Assembly: GCA_903918755.1 (NCBI GenBank)
Contig: CAIXFN010000108.1
Location: 1-64,000 of the forward strand
Direction: 5' to 3'
DNA length: 64,000 nucleotides
Source: an uncultured Pedosphaera sp.
GTDB lineage: Bacteria; Verrucomicrobiota; Verrucomicrobiia; Limisphaerales; Pedosphaeraceae
Shown: positions 1-6,538 of the stretch, in pieces
Layout: each line of letters opens with the position of its first letter
Position numbering within the stretch: the first letter of the stretch is position 1
The notes under the pieces: generated by a model
The model's input: the letters and a program-made list of their open reading frames with translations, nothing else
What the model was told of the DNA's origin: nothing
Databases searched by the model: none
Made by a program: the position numbers and the translations under genes

Positions 1-11
1 GACAGTTGACA

Positions 12-33
12 CGCCGCGTAGGCTTACGCGGCG
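12..33. other. 9-bp GC-rich hairpin at window edge
   Basis: A perfect 9-bp inverted repeat (CGCCGCGTA and TACGCGGCG) surrounds a 4-base loop. No T-run follows on either strand, so a rho-independent terminator is not supported. It may mark the 3' end of a gene left of the window. The rest of the leader before the first gene carries a direct repeat GGGTAACAG at about 65-73 and 102-110 and no clear promoter. Confidence 0.4.
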
Positions 34-183
34 AAGAAGAATTAACCAAAAACAAAGCGCCAATGGGTAACAGTCCTTTTGGCACAACGAATCACCCTCT
101 CGGGTAACAGACACTTCTGGCAGACGGCGGGTGGGCGCGACTCGCCCATTTCGGGCCGCTGAAAATTGTTGTATTGCGTCTCC

Positions 184-3100
184 ATGAAATCAACCTTGCT
201 CATCGCTTTGCTCGCTCTCGCCGTGCTGCCGGGAGCCATCCTCCCCGCTCAGGCCCAGCGCAGTTCCTTCACTTTGCAGGGCCAGTTAAATGATGGGGCT
301 TCCCCTGCCACCGGCAATTACGAGTTCCGGTTCAGCTTGTTTAACGCCGCCACCGCCGGCGCGCAATTGACGTTGAACCCACCCGTCATCACCGCCACGG
401 TCAACAATGGCGACTTCAACCTGCCAGTGGACATCACCGCCCTGGCCGACGCCACCCACAGCATTCAGGATGATTCTCACAGCATCCAGGACAACTGGTT
501 GGAAATCAGCGTGCGCCTGGCCGGCGGCACCGATTTCACCCCCTTGCTCCCCCGCCAGCGGGTTTACGCCCTGCCCGCGGCCATTTTCTCCGAGGAGGCC
601 GGGCACACGCTCCTGGCCGATCACGTGGGCCCCGCTTCCGTTTCCCATACGGAATTGCTCCCGGGGTCCGTGCAACTGGACAGTCTTTCCGTGGGCACGG
701 CCGTGACCTCCCTGAATGGGTTGACCGATGCGCTCAACCTGGCCGCCGGTACTGGCATCACTCTGCAAAGCGCCAGCGGCACGATCACGATCTCCGCCAC
801 CGGCGGCGGTGCGGGCGGCGCGTGGCTCCTCGGCGGCAATGTGGGGGTCACCTCCAGTCAATTCATCGGCACCACGGATAACCATCCCGTGGAATTCCGC
901 GTCAACGGCCAGCGCGCCCTCCGCCTGGAGCCGGACCCCGCGGGTTTCCAGGGGAACTCGATGCCCAACCTGATCGGCGGTGCTTCGGTCAACTCCGTGG
1001 CCGCCGGGATTACCGGCGCGGTCATCGCTGGCGGCACCTACAATATCATCGGGTCCATGCTCAGCACCATTGCGGGCGGCCAAAACGGCACCGTGGGCAC
1101 CAACTCCGCCTGGAGTTTTCTCGGCTCCGGCACCGACAACACTTTGGGTGACAATTCCCATAGCTCTTTCATCGGGGGCGGCGATAACAATGTCATTCAA
1201 AACTCCCTCGAATCACTCATTACCGGCGGCGTGGAAAATACGGTCACTTATCATGCCGCCGGCACCATTGGCGGCGGGGCGGGCAACCACATTCTCAACA
1301 CTCCCCAAGGCGTGAACAATCAAGGGTCGGTCATCGCCGGCGGCAGCGCCAACTTCGTGGAGGATTCCACCTACTCGGTTGTCAGCGGCGGCGGGTCCAA
1401 CCACGTCCAGACCAATTCCGCCTACAGCACCATCGGCGGCGGCAGTCAGAACATTATCACCACCACCATCGGTGCCACCATCGCCGGCGGTTTGCAGAAT
1501 ACTGTCAATCTCTCCGGCGGTGGCGGCGCCATTGGGGGTGGCAGCCTGAATGTTATTGGCAATGGCACTGCGAACGCGGGCTACGCCACCATCCCCGGCG
1601 GCTACGGCAACCTCGCCCTCGGCGAATTTAGCTTTGCCGCCGGGGCGTTTGCGCAAGCCACCAACCTGGGTACCTTCGTCTGGAGTGATGGCTCCGCCAG
1701 TCAATTCAATCCCTTCAGCTCCCAAGTGAACAACGAATTCGCCGTTCGGGCCTTGGGCGGTGTGCGCCTCGAAACCGGTGGCGCCGGCCTGGTCGTGGAT
1801 GGTGTCCGCTTCAATCCCGCCGGCAGCGGCTTCTCCCTGGCGGACGGCGCCATTACTTCCGCCAAACTCGCCGCCGCCAATCGCGCCCCCGGCGACATCC
1901 TCACCGTGGGGTCGGACGGCACTTCCATGATTTGGGCCCCCGCGCCCGCGGGCGGCAGCGGCTCGGGCTGGTCCCCGACGGGCAACGCGGGCACCGGTAC
2001 CGGCCAGTTTCTCGGCACCACGGACAACCAGACTTTGGAGCTCAAGGTCAACAACCTGCGGGCGCTGCGGCTGGAACCCACCTCGGTCTTCGCCGGAACC
2101 GTCAATGTCATCGCGGGCTCCTCGGGCAATTACGTTCCCGCCGGCGTCAGTGGCGCCACGGTGGCGGGCGGCGGCAGCCTGAATTTTCAATATGACAACA
2201 CGTCTCCCGGTTCCACGAACGAAGTGGATGCCGATTTCGCTACGGTGGGCGGCGGTGTCGGCAACTTGATTCAGCCCTATGCCTGGCGCTCCACCATTTC
2301 CGGCGGCTATAATAACACGATTCAGGTGAGTGCCATCGACTCCCTCATCGCCGGCGGCCGCACCAACACCATTCAGACCCGCGTCGAGTCGGGCACCATT
2401 GGCGGCGGCAAGGATAATATTTTGCTCACCGGCGCTAATTTTTCCACCATCAGCGGCGGCGAGGACAATGCCATTCAAGCCGCGTACTCCGCCATTCCCG
2501 GCGGTCAGTATAACTTCATCCTGACCAATTCACCCGGTTCCTTTATCGCGAGCGGCGGCGTCAACTTGATCGATACCAACTCCGGCTATTCCTCCATCGG
2601 CGGGGGCAACGCGAATTTGATCCAACCCAACAGCCGTTACTCGGTGATTGCCGGCGGCATCCGCAATACGAATGCCGGCTTTGGCGGCGTCCTGGGGGGT
2701 GGCATTCAAAATTCCATCAGTGGCTCGCAGAGCGCGTTGGGCGGCGGTTACCAGAATTCCCTCGCCGCGGATGATGGGACCATCGGCGGCGGCGCCTTCA
2801 ACTTCCTTACCGGCGGCGGCGGCACCATCGCCGGCGGCTATCAAAACACCAACACCGCGACTTACGGCACCATCCCGGGTGGCGTCGCCAACTCGGTTTC
2901 CGGCAACTTCGGCTTGGCCGCGGGTTACGGCGCCTCCGCCCGCCATCAAGGTGCTTTTGTCTGGGCCGATACTTCCGGCCCCGCCCTTCCGAATGGCACT
3001 CCCGTCCCCTATCCCTCCACCGGCTTCAACCAATTCCTCATCCGCGCCGCCGGCGGCGTCGGCGTCGGCACCAACAACCCCCAGGGCGCCGTCCACATCG

Positions 3101-3672
3101 CGTCCGCCAATTACTCACCCCAACTCCGCGTGGAACAAACCATTCCCAATGACTATGCCCGCCTGCGCCTGGGCGTCAGTGGCAGCCCCGCTTGGGACGT
3201 CGCCGTCGCCAGCGGGAGCACCCCGGCCATGACCTTCTGGAACGGGTCCCAAAATGTCATGACCATCAACTACAACGGCAACGTCACCGCGAGTGGCACC
3301 TTCAATGGCACCAGCGATCGCAACGCCAAGCAGGATTTCACGCCGGTGGACAAACGCGCCATCCTGGAGCGCGTCACCCGCCTGCCCATCACCACCTGGC
3401 AATATAAAGCCGACTCCGCCACCCGCCACATCGGCCCCGTGGCCCAGGATTTCTATCGCGAGTTCCAGGTCGGCACTGATGAACGTCACATCGCCACCGT
3501 GGATGAAGAGGGAGTGGCCCTCGCCGCCATTCAGGGCCTCCATGAAGTGGTGCAGCAAGTGGTGCAGGAAAAGGACGCCGCCATCCGCGACCTCCAAACG
3601 AAAAACGATACCCTGGAACAACGACTGCGCGAATTGGAAAAGCTCGTCCACACTTTGGCGAACAAGCAATAA
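184..3672 (+). CDS. Secreted glycine-rich beta-structured protein with C-terminal S74 chaperone domain
   Basis: A 1162-residue protein predicted to be exported and to form an elongated surface fibre. The start is placed at ATG 184 because a signal peptide follows at once (hydrophobic stretch, then PAQAQ); an upstream in-frame start at 166 would bury it. Residues of about 270-520 and 640-960 are made of short repeats of the type [ST]-x-I-x-G-G-x-x-N, as in trimeric adhesin heads. The head is duplicated: a module with QF[IL]GTTDN...RALRLEP occurs near residues 213-252 and again near 594-635. The C-terminus from about 1042 (SDRNAKQDF, then HIGPVAQDFY and GVALAAIQGL) is a Peptidase_S74/endosialidase-chaperone domain, followed by a coiled coil to the end. 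S74 domains are known intramolecular chaperones that self-cleave after trimerisation; whether this one cleaves is unknown. The next gene, 8 bases downstream, is probably cotranscribed. Confidence 0.85.
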   Translation: MKSTLLIALLALAVLPGAILPAQAQRSSFTLQGQLNDGASPATGNYEFRFSLFNAATAGAQLTLNPPVITATVNNGDFNLPVDITALADATHSIQDDSHSIQDNWLEISVRLAGGTDFTPLLPRQRVYALPAAIFSEEAGHTLLADHVGPASVSHTELLPGSVQLDSLSVGTAVTSLNGLTDALNLAAGTGITLQSASGTITISATGGGAGGAWLLGGNVGVTSSQFIGTTDNHPVEFRVNGQRALRLEPDPAGFQGNSMPNLIGGASVNSVAAGITGAVIAGGTYNIIGSMLSTIAGGQNGTVGTNSAWSFLGSGTDNTLGDNSHSSFIGGGDNNVIQNSLESLITGGVENTVTYHAAGTIGGGAGNHILNTPQGVNNQGSVIAGGSANFVEDSTYSVVSGGGSNHVQTNSAYSTIGGGSQNIITTTIGATIAGGLQNTVNLSGGGGAIGGGSLNVIGNGTANAGYATIPGGYGNLALGEFSFAAGAFAQATNLGTFVWSDGSASQFNPFSSQVNNEFAVRALGGVRLETGGAGLVVDGVRFNPAGSGFSLADGAITSAKLAAANRAPGDILTVGSDGTSMIWAPAPAGGSGSGWSPTGNAGTGTGQFLGTTDNQTLELKVNNLRALRLEPTSVFAGTVNVIAGSSGNYVPAGVSGATVAGGGSLNFQYDNTSPGSTNEVDADFATVGGGVGNLIQPYAWRSTISGGYNNTIQVSAIDSLIAGGRTNTIQTRVESGTIGGGKDNILLTGANFSTISGGEDNAIQAAYSAIPGGQYNFILTNSPGSFIASGGVNLIDTNSGYSSIGGGNANLIQPNSRYSVIAGGIRNTNAGFGGVLGGGIQNSISGSQSALGGGYQNSLAADDGTIGGGAFNFLTGGGGTIAGGYQNTNTATYGTIPGGVANSVSGNFGLAAGYGASARHQGAFVWADTSGPALPNGTPVPYPSTGFNQFLIRAAGGVGVGTNNPQGAVHIASANYSPQLRVEQTIPNDYARLRLGVSGSPAWDVAVASGSTPAMTFWNGSQNVMTINYNGNVTASGTFNGTSDRNAKQDFTPVDKRAILERVTRLPITTWQYKADSATRHIGPVAQDFYREFQVGTDERHIATVDEEGVALAAIQGLHEVVQQVVQEKDAAIRDLQTKNDTLEQRLRELEKLVHTLANKQ

Positions 3673-3680
3673 GGCATCCC

Positions 3681-4130
3681 ATGCGACACCTCCTTTTTCC
3701 CCTGGGACTGGCTTTTCTCGGTTCCTGCGCCGCCTTCGCCGGGGATCTCTCGGTCAATAATCTCCGCATCTCACCCGGCGGTGGCACCAGTTCCGGCGGT
3801 AGCTACCAACTGACCACCCGGCTCGGCCAGCCCACCCGTCTCGCGCTCGGCGGCGGCAGTTTCCGCCTGAATACGAGCATCAGCAGTCTCACGGTGATCC
3901 AAACTCCCGGCGCCCCGGTGCTTGACCTGAAAGTCATCGGCCCAAACCTAGTGCTTTCCTGGGCGGTGCCGGCGACCGTATACCGTCTCCAAATGAACTC
4001 TGACCTGGCCCAGACGAATGCCTGGACGCCCGTGATCCAAACTCCCCTCACCAACCAGGGAATCGTCTCGGTCAGCCTCCCGGCCCCCGCCGGCAACCGT
4101 TTCTTCCGCCTCCATCGCGTGGCGCCTTAG
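3681..4130 (+). CDS. Small secreted protein with C-terminal FFRL-type beta domain
   Basis: A 149-residue protein of unknown function. It starts with a signal peptide (about residues 1-20, ending CAAFAG). A short glycine-rich part follows, then a beta-rich C-terminal domain from about residue 70 with the pattern L.W..P..YRLQ.....L....W.P, ending GNRFFRLHRVAP. The same type of ending (FYRV) closes the kelch protein at 15139-17040, so it looks like a recurrent verrucomicrobial secretion-associated or adhesion module. It lies 8 bases after the S74 protein, which suggests joint expression and perhaps joint assembly. A decayed copy of its 3' end lies at 4775-4885. No enzyme motif is visible. Confidence 0.7.
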   Translation: MRHLLFPLGLAFLGSCAAFAGDLSVNNLRISPGGGTSSGGSYQLTTRLGQPTRLALGGGSFRLNTSISSLTVIQTPGAPVLDLKVIGPNLVLSWAVPATVYRLQMNSDLAQTNAWTPVIQTPLTNQGIVSVSLPAPAGNRFFRLHRVAP

Positions 4131-4192
4131 CCCAGCGAAGCGACGCTCTCTCCGATGCCCCGCTCCATCCCTGACTGCCCACCGCTCGGTCT

Positions 4193-4243
4193 AAAAAAGG
4201 GATTCGGCCAAGGCGCCACTGATTGGGGTCCGCCCTGGCCGAA
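4193..4243 (-). terminator. Rho-independent terminator of microprotein copy A
   Basis: On the minus strand, 13-base arms (4231-4243 and 4203-4215) pair with a single G-T wobble across a 15-base loop. ATCCC and a run of six T follow (A-run at 4193-4198 on the plus strand). It lies about 50 bases past the microprotein stop codon. Confidence 0.7.
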
Positions 4244-4295
4244 AATGAACCGCCGTAACTTTGCGGCCGGGATTCCCCGACCCGCCACCCGCGCT

Positions 4296-4454
4296 TCAGC
4301 GCAGGAATTTGCGCGCTACCGTGAGCCCCGCAACGCCCACAACAAAGAGCGACGCGGTGGCGCCGCCGTCAGGGACGGGAACTGCCGGGGAGGTATTCGC
4401 CCACATGAGGATGGCGACTGTTACGACGAGGAGGTCCAAGACCGGTTTCTTCAT
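4296..4454 (-). CDS. VPDGG-CTERM microprotein, copy A (52 aa)
   Basis: A tiny protein with two parts and nothing between them. Residues 1-20 are a signal peptide or membrane helix (MKKPVLDLLVVTVAILMWA). Residues 27-31 are VPDGG, then a hydrophobic helix (32-47) and the basic tail RKFLR. The VPDSG/VPDGG-helix-Arg ending is a PEP-CTERM-like sorting signal known from Verrucomicrobiota and handled by exosortase-type enzymes. The start is ATG 4454, because the second copy (6163-6324) is conserved from exactly this ATG. No Shine-Dalgarno is present; ATCAAACACCT precedes the ATG in both copies. Against copy B I count 14 synonymous codon differences, four amino-acid changes and one inserted codon, a coding-type pattern. 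Function is unknown. If both signals were cut, only a few residues would be released. Confidence 0.75.
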   Translation of the reverse strand: MKKPVLDLLVVTVAILMWANTSPAVPVPDGGATASLFVVGVAGLTVARKFLR

Positions 4455-4518
4455 AGGTGTTTGATCTGCGCCGAAATCCCAACGGTAATTCGTCGGAAGA
4501 CGACCATAATGAGGGCGT

Positions 4519-4546
4519 ATAATAAAAAGTGATGCTTCCGAGGCAA
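4519..4546 (-). promoter_or_regulatory. Promoter of microprotein copy A
   Basis: On the minus strand, TTGCCT (4541-4546), a 16-base spacer and TATTAT (4519-4524). Copy B has TTGCGT, 16 bases and TATCAT at the matching place. The predicted leader is about 60 bases long. Conservation of spacing between two otherwise diverging copies is the main support. Confidence 0.6.
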
Positions 4547-4774
4547 GGAAATTGCAAAAATATTTGGACATTTTTTTCCGTCTACCGGCGCCCTTTGTCC
4601 AGACCAGTAAAGAAATCGCTTGCCGTTAAATAGCATGTTTGCCCTCCGGGAGATCTCCCCCCCGGAGCGGCGCGGCTTGACACCAAAATCACCAGTCCCT
4701 TGCAGGTGCGTTTCCGGACCACGCCCGGCGACTAATTGAACGCTCTAAATAAGTGCGCAATTGAAGTTGTTCGT

Positions 4775-4885
4775 TGCCTGGACCGCCATGATCCAGACTC
4801 CCGTCACCAACCGGAAATCGCCTCGGTCGACCTCCCGCCCAGCACCACAAACCTGATTTCCCGCCTCCGCGAGGTCGCGCCATAA
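4775..4885 (+). pseudogene. Decayed 3' fragment of the FFRL-domain gene
   Basis: The DNA from GCCTGGACCGCC to GTCGCGCCATAA aligns with the last about 110 bases of the gene at 3681-4130: W..VIQTP.TN, then VS/VDLP.P, then RL..VAP. It has small indels and substitutions that break the frame. No signal peptide or upstream half is recognisable. It is a remnant of a second copy of this secreted gene or of its last domain. Confidence 0.6.
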
Positions 4886-4907
4886 AAGCACCAAAATGAA
4901 ATAAGTT

Positions 4908-4943
4908 TTGACATGCCTAGTGGCGCTATGCCATAGTAGCGCC
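4908..4943 (+). promoter_or_regulatory. Promoter and putative PadR operator
   Basis: TTGACA (4908-4913) is followed after 18 bases by CATAGT (4932-4937). A dyad covers the -10 region: arms TGGCGCTA (4921-4928) and TAGCGCCA (4937-4944), with the palindrome CTATGCCATAG (4926-4936) inside. Transcription would begin within a few bases of the PadR ATG at 4944, making the mRNA leaderless or nearly so. PadR regulators usually repress their own promoters through such dyads; autoregulation here is inferred. Confidence 0.5.
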
Positions 4944-5282
4944 ATGCTTACAAAGGAATTAGTCGCTGCCAGCACGGTGCCGCTGGTGCTCTCCGTGCTC
5001 GCGGGCGGGGAGAGTTACGGCTATGCGCTGATCCAGCAGGTGCGCGAACTCTCCGCCGGCGAAATTACCTGGACCGAAGGCATGCTTTATCCCGTCCTGC
5101 ACCGCATGGAAGCCGACGACCTCCTGGAATCCGAATGGAAACCCGCCCCCACCGGCCACCGGCGCAAATATTATCGCTTGCTAAAAAAGGGCCGCCAGGC
5201 CTTGCAAACGGAACAGCAACAATGGCTCACTGTCCACCGCACTCTCACCAAACTATGGCCACCCCTCCCGCATTCGATTTGA
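4944..5282 (+). CDS. PadR-family transcriptional regulator
   Basis: A 112-residue winged-helix regulator. The pattern LVLSVLAGGESYGYALIQQV, then TEGMLYPVLHRME, then RRKYYRLLKKGR is the PadR DNA-binding domain. Start at ATG 4944 gives the normal N-terminus MLTKELVAAS; a longer reading from 4908 would begin inside the promoter. The following membrane-protein gene overlaps its 3' end by 28 bases, so the two are translationally coupled, a common arrangement in which PadR controls a membrane or permease-prefix protein. The dyad over its own promoter suggests autorepression. The inducing ligand is unknown. Confidence 0.85.
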   Translation: MLTKELVAASTVPLVLSVLAGGESYGYALIQQVRELSAGEITWTEGMLYPVLHRMEADDLLESEWKPAPTGHRRKYYRLLKKGRQALQTEQQQWLTVHRTLTKLWPPLPHSI

Positions 5283-5953
5283 ACGCTGCCCTGCGCGACT
5301 GGCGTGCCGGACTCGCTGCCTCCCCCGCCTTTAAGCCTGACGATTTGGACCAACTGGAGGCGCATTTGCGCGATTCGGTCGCCACGTTGCAAGCCACCGG
5401 GCTATCCACCAACGAAGCCTTCGTGGTTGCCCAACTCCGCCTCGGCACCCCGGCCGCGCTGGGCGGAGAATTTGCCAAACAGAATTTCGCGAACATTTGG
5501 CTCCAACGGCTGACCTGGCTGGTGGCGGGGTATATGGGGATCAACTTGTTCACCCGATTGGTTTCCTCGCTGGGCACCTTAGCGGCGGTTGCTCTTCATC
5601 AATTCTCCGGCGCCAACCGCCACCTCGCGACCTGCGACCTGCTCGTTCAACTTGCTGTTCTGGTTGGTTCACTGGTTTTCTGCTTTCGGAAGCGGCAACG
5701 CCTTTTTGACCGATTCGCCGTCCGCGTTCACGCTCGCCCACGCCTCTGGAGTTTCCTCTGCTTCGCGTTAATGACCTTGGCTTTTGTGGCGAACGTGTTC
5801 AGCCAAATCTTGACGATGAGATTCCTTCCCGTGAGCCTGTCGGTTGAGGTAGTGCGATGGAACACCATTTTATTCGGAATCGAGTACCTGGGCTCACCGC
5901 TGCTCTTGGCTTGGTTGGTTACCCGTCGGAGCAGGATCAGCGTGGCAAGCTGA
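5255..5953 (+). CDS. Membrane protein with permease-prefix/HAAS-like N-terminal domain
   Basis: A 232-residue protein. Residues 1-75 (LDQLEAHLRDSVATL...GLSTNEAFVVAQLRLG) resemble the soluble helical domain in front of permeases and in PadR-associated membrane proteins (DUF1700/HAAS-like). Residues of about 85-225 form four or five membrane helices. The start is ATG 5255, which overlaps the PadR gene by 28 bases; longer readings have no plausible domain in front. No transport motif is visible, so it may be a small sensor or regulator of a permease encoded elsewhere. It sits between the two VPDGG microprotein units. Confidence 0.65.
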   Translation: MATPPAFDLNAALRDWRAGLAASPAFKPDDLDQLEAHLRDSVATLQATGLSTNEAFVVAQLRLGTPAALGGEFAKQNFANIWLQRLTWLVAGYMGINLFTRLVSSLGTLAAVALHQFSGANRHLATCDLLVQLAVLVGSLVFCFRKRQRLFDRFAVRVHARPRLWSFLCFALMTLAFVANVFSQILTMRFLPVSLSVEVVRWNTILFGIEYLGSPLLLAWLVTRRSRISVAS

Positions 5954-6071
5954 TCCTGAAATATGCCAACTCCAGAATTTCGCCCCCGGGGAAGGGTTTC
6001 CGGCAACCATCCCCAACGACGCCACTTTCGTCGCCTGCGCGGCCCGACCCTTGCTCTGTCTACAAATCAAA

Positions 6072-6112
6072 TTCGGCCACGGCGCCCTTGATTGAGGTCC
6101 GCCCTGGCCGAA
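6072..6112 (-). terminator. Terminator-like hairpin of microprotein copy B
   Basis: Arms 6100-6112 and 6072-6084 pair over 12 of 13 positions across a 15-base loop, matching the copy A hairpin. Unlike copy A there is no clean T-run after it (TTTGATTTG), so it may terminate poorly. Confidence 0.45.
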
Positions 6113-6162
6113 AACGAACTGTCAGTTCCCCGCAACGGGGAGCATTCAGCAATCGTAGCGTC

Positions 6163-6324
6163 TTAGCGCAGCAACTTGCGTACTACCGCCAATCCCGCAA
6201 CGCCCACGACAAACAGCGAGGCAGTAGCACCGCCGTCCGGAACAGGGGGAGGTGCCGGGGAAGTATTCGCCCACATGAGGATGGCGACCGTTACGACGAG
6301 GAGGTCCAATACCGGTTTCTTCAT
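6163..6324 (-). CDS. VPDGG-CTERM microprotein, copy B (53 aa)
   Basis: Paralogue of the protein at 4296-4454. The first 24 residues are identical, then PPP replaces VP before VPDGG (residues 28-32). A helix of the same length follows, with the basic end RKLLR. The first 20 codons differ only at two synonymous positions, although the flanking DNA has diverged more. Start ATG 6324 is shared with copy A, as is the leader just upstream, with no Shine-Dalgarno. It lies on the opposite strand to the PadR pair and to the amylase gene, so it is independently transcribed. Function is unknown; candidate roles are exosortase substrate, envelope microprotein or precursor of a very short peptide. Confidence 0.75.
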   Translation of the reverse strand: MKKPVLDLLVVTVAILMWANTSPAPPPVPDGGATASLFVVGVAGLAVVRKLLR

Positions 6325-6390
6325 AGGTGTTTGATCTTTGGCCGAAATCCCGAAGGTGATTCATCGGAAAATCAACCATGCTGGGCCTGA

Positions 6391-6418
6391 ATGATAAAAT
6401 GTGCCCCCCCAGACGCAA
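6391..6418 (-). promoter_or_regulatory. Promoter of microprotein copy B
   Basis: On the minus strand, TTGCGT (6413-6418), a 16-base spacer and TATCAT (6391-6396). It matches the copy A promoter in sequence and spacing. The leader to the ATG at 6324 is about 60 bases and contains the conserved GGGATTTCGGC block. Confidence 0.6.
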
Positions 6419-6538
6419 GAAAATTAAAAAACATTTTGCACTTTTGCCCCCCGTTTTGCCTTCGTTCAAACCCACCACGAAAACCCTTGAATGGACAGCG
6501 GTGGGCCTTACCATCCGCGTAACCAATCTCGAATCCAC

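Larger units (their letters stand above)
4193..4546 (-). repeat. Duplicated mini transcription unit, copy A
   Basis: This segment matches 6072-6418 over promoter, leader, small gene and hairpin. Both copies lie in the same orientation, with gene starts 1870 bp apart, flanking the PadR gene pair. Conservation is strongest over the first 20 codons and the 30 bases upstream of the start codon. No terminal inverted repeats or target-site duplications are visible, so an ordinary insertion sequence is not suggested. Confidence 0.75.
6072..6418 (-). repeat. Duplicated mini transcription unit, copy B
   Basis: Second copy of the unit at 4193-4546, same orientation. The hairpin, gene and promoter occur in the same order with nearly the same spacing. 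The middle of the small gene and the region between stop codon and hairpin have diverged most. Confidence 0.75.

Noticed and set aside
286-1200. Long open frame antisense to the S74 protein gene
   Set aside because: It is a shadow of the glycine/alanine-rich codons on the other strand. It has no start signal, no domain and low-complexity composition. The same holds for 1213-2478 and 2530-3096.
4155-4532. Plus-strand frame across microprotein copy A
   Set aside because: It runs antisense to the microprotein, has no homology by eye, and the matching frame in copy B is not conserved as protein. The synonymous-change pattern supports the minus strand only.
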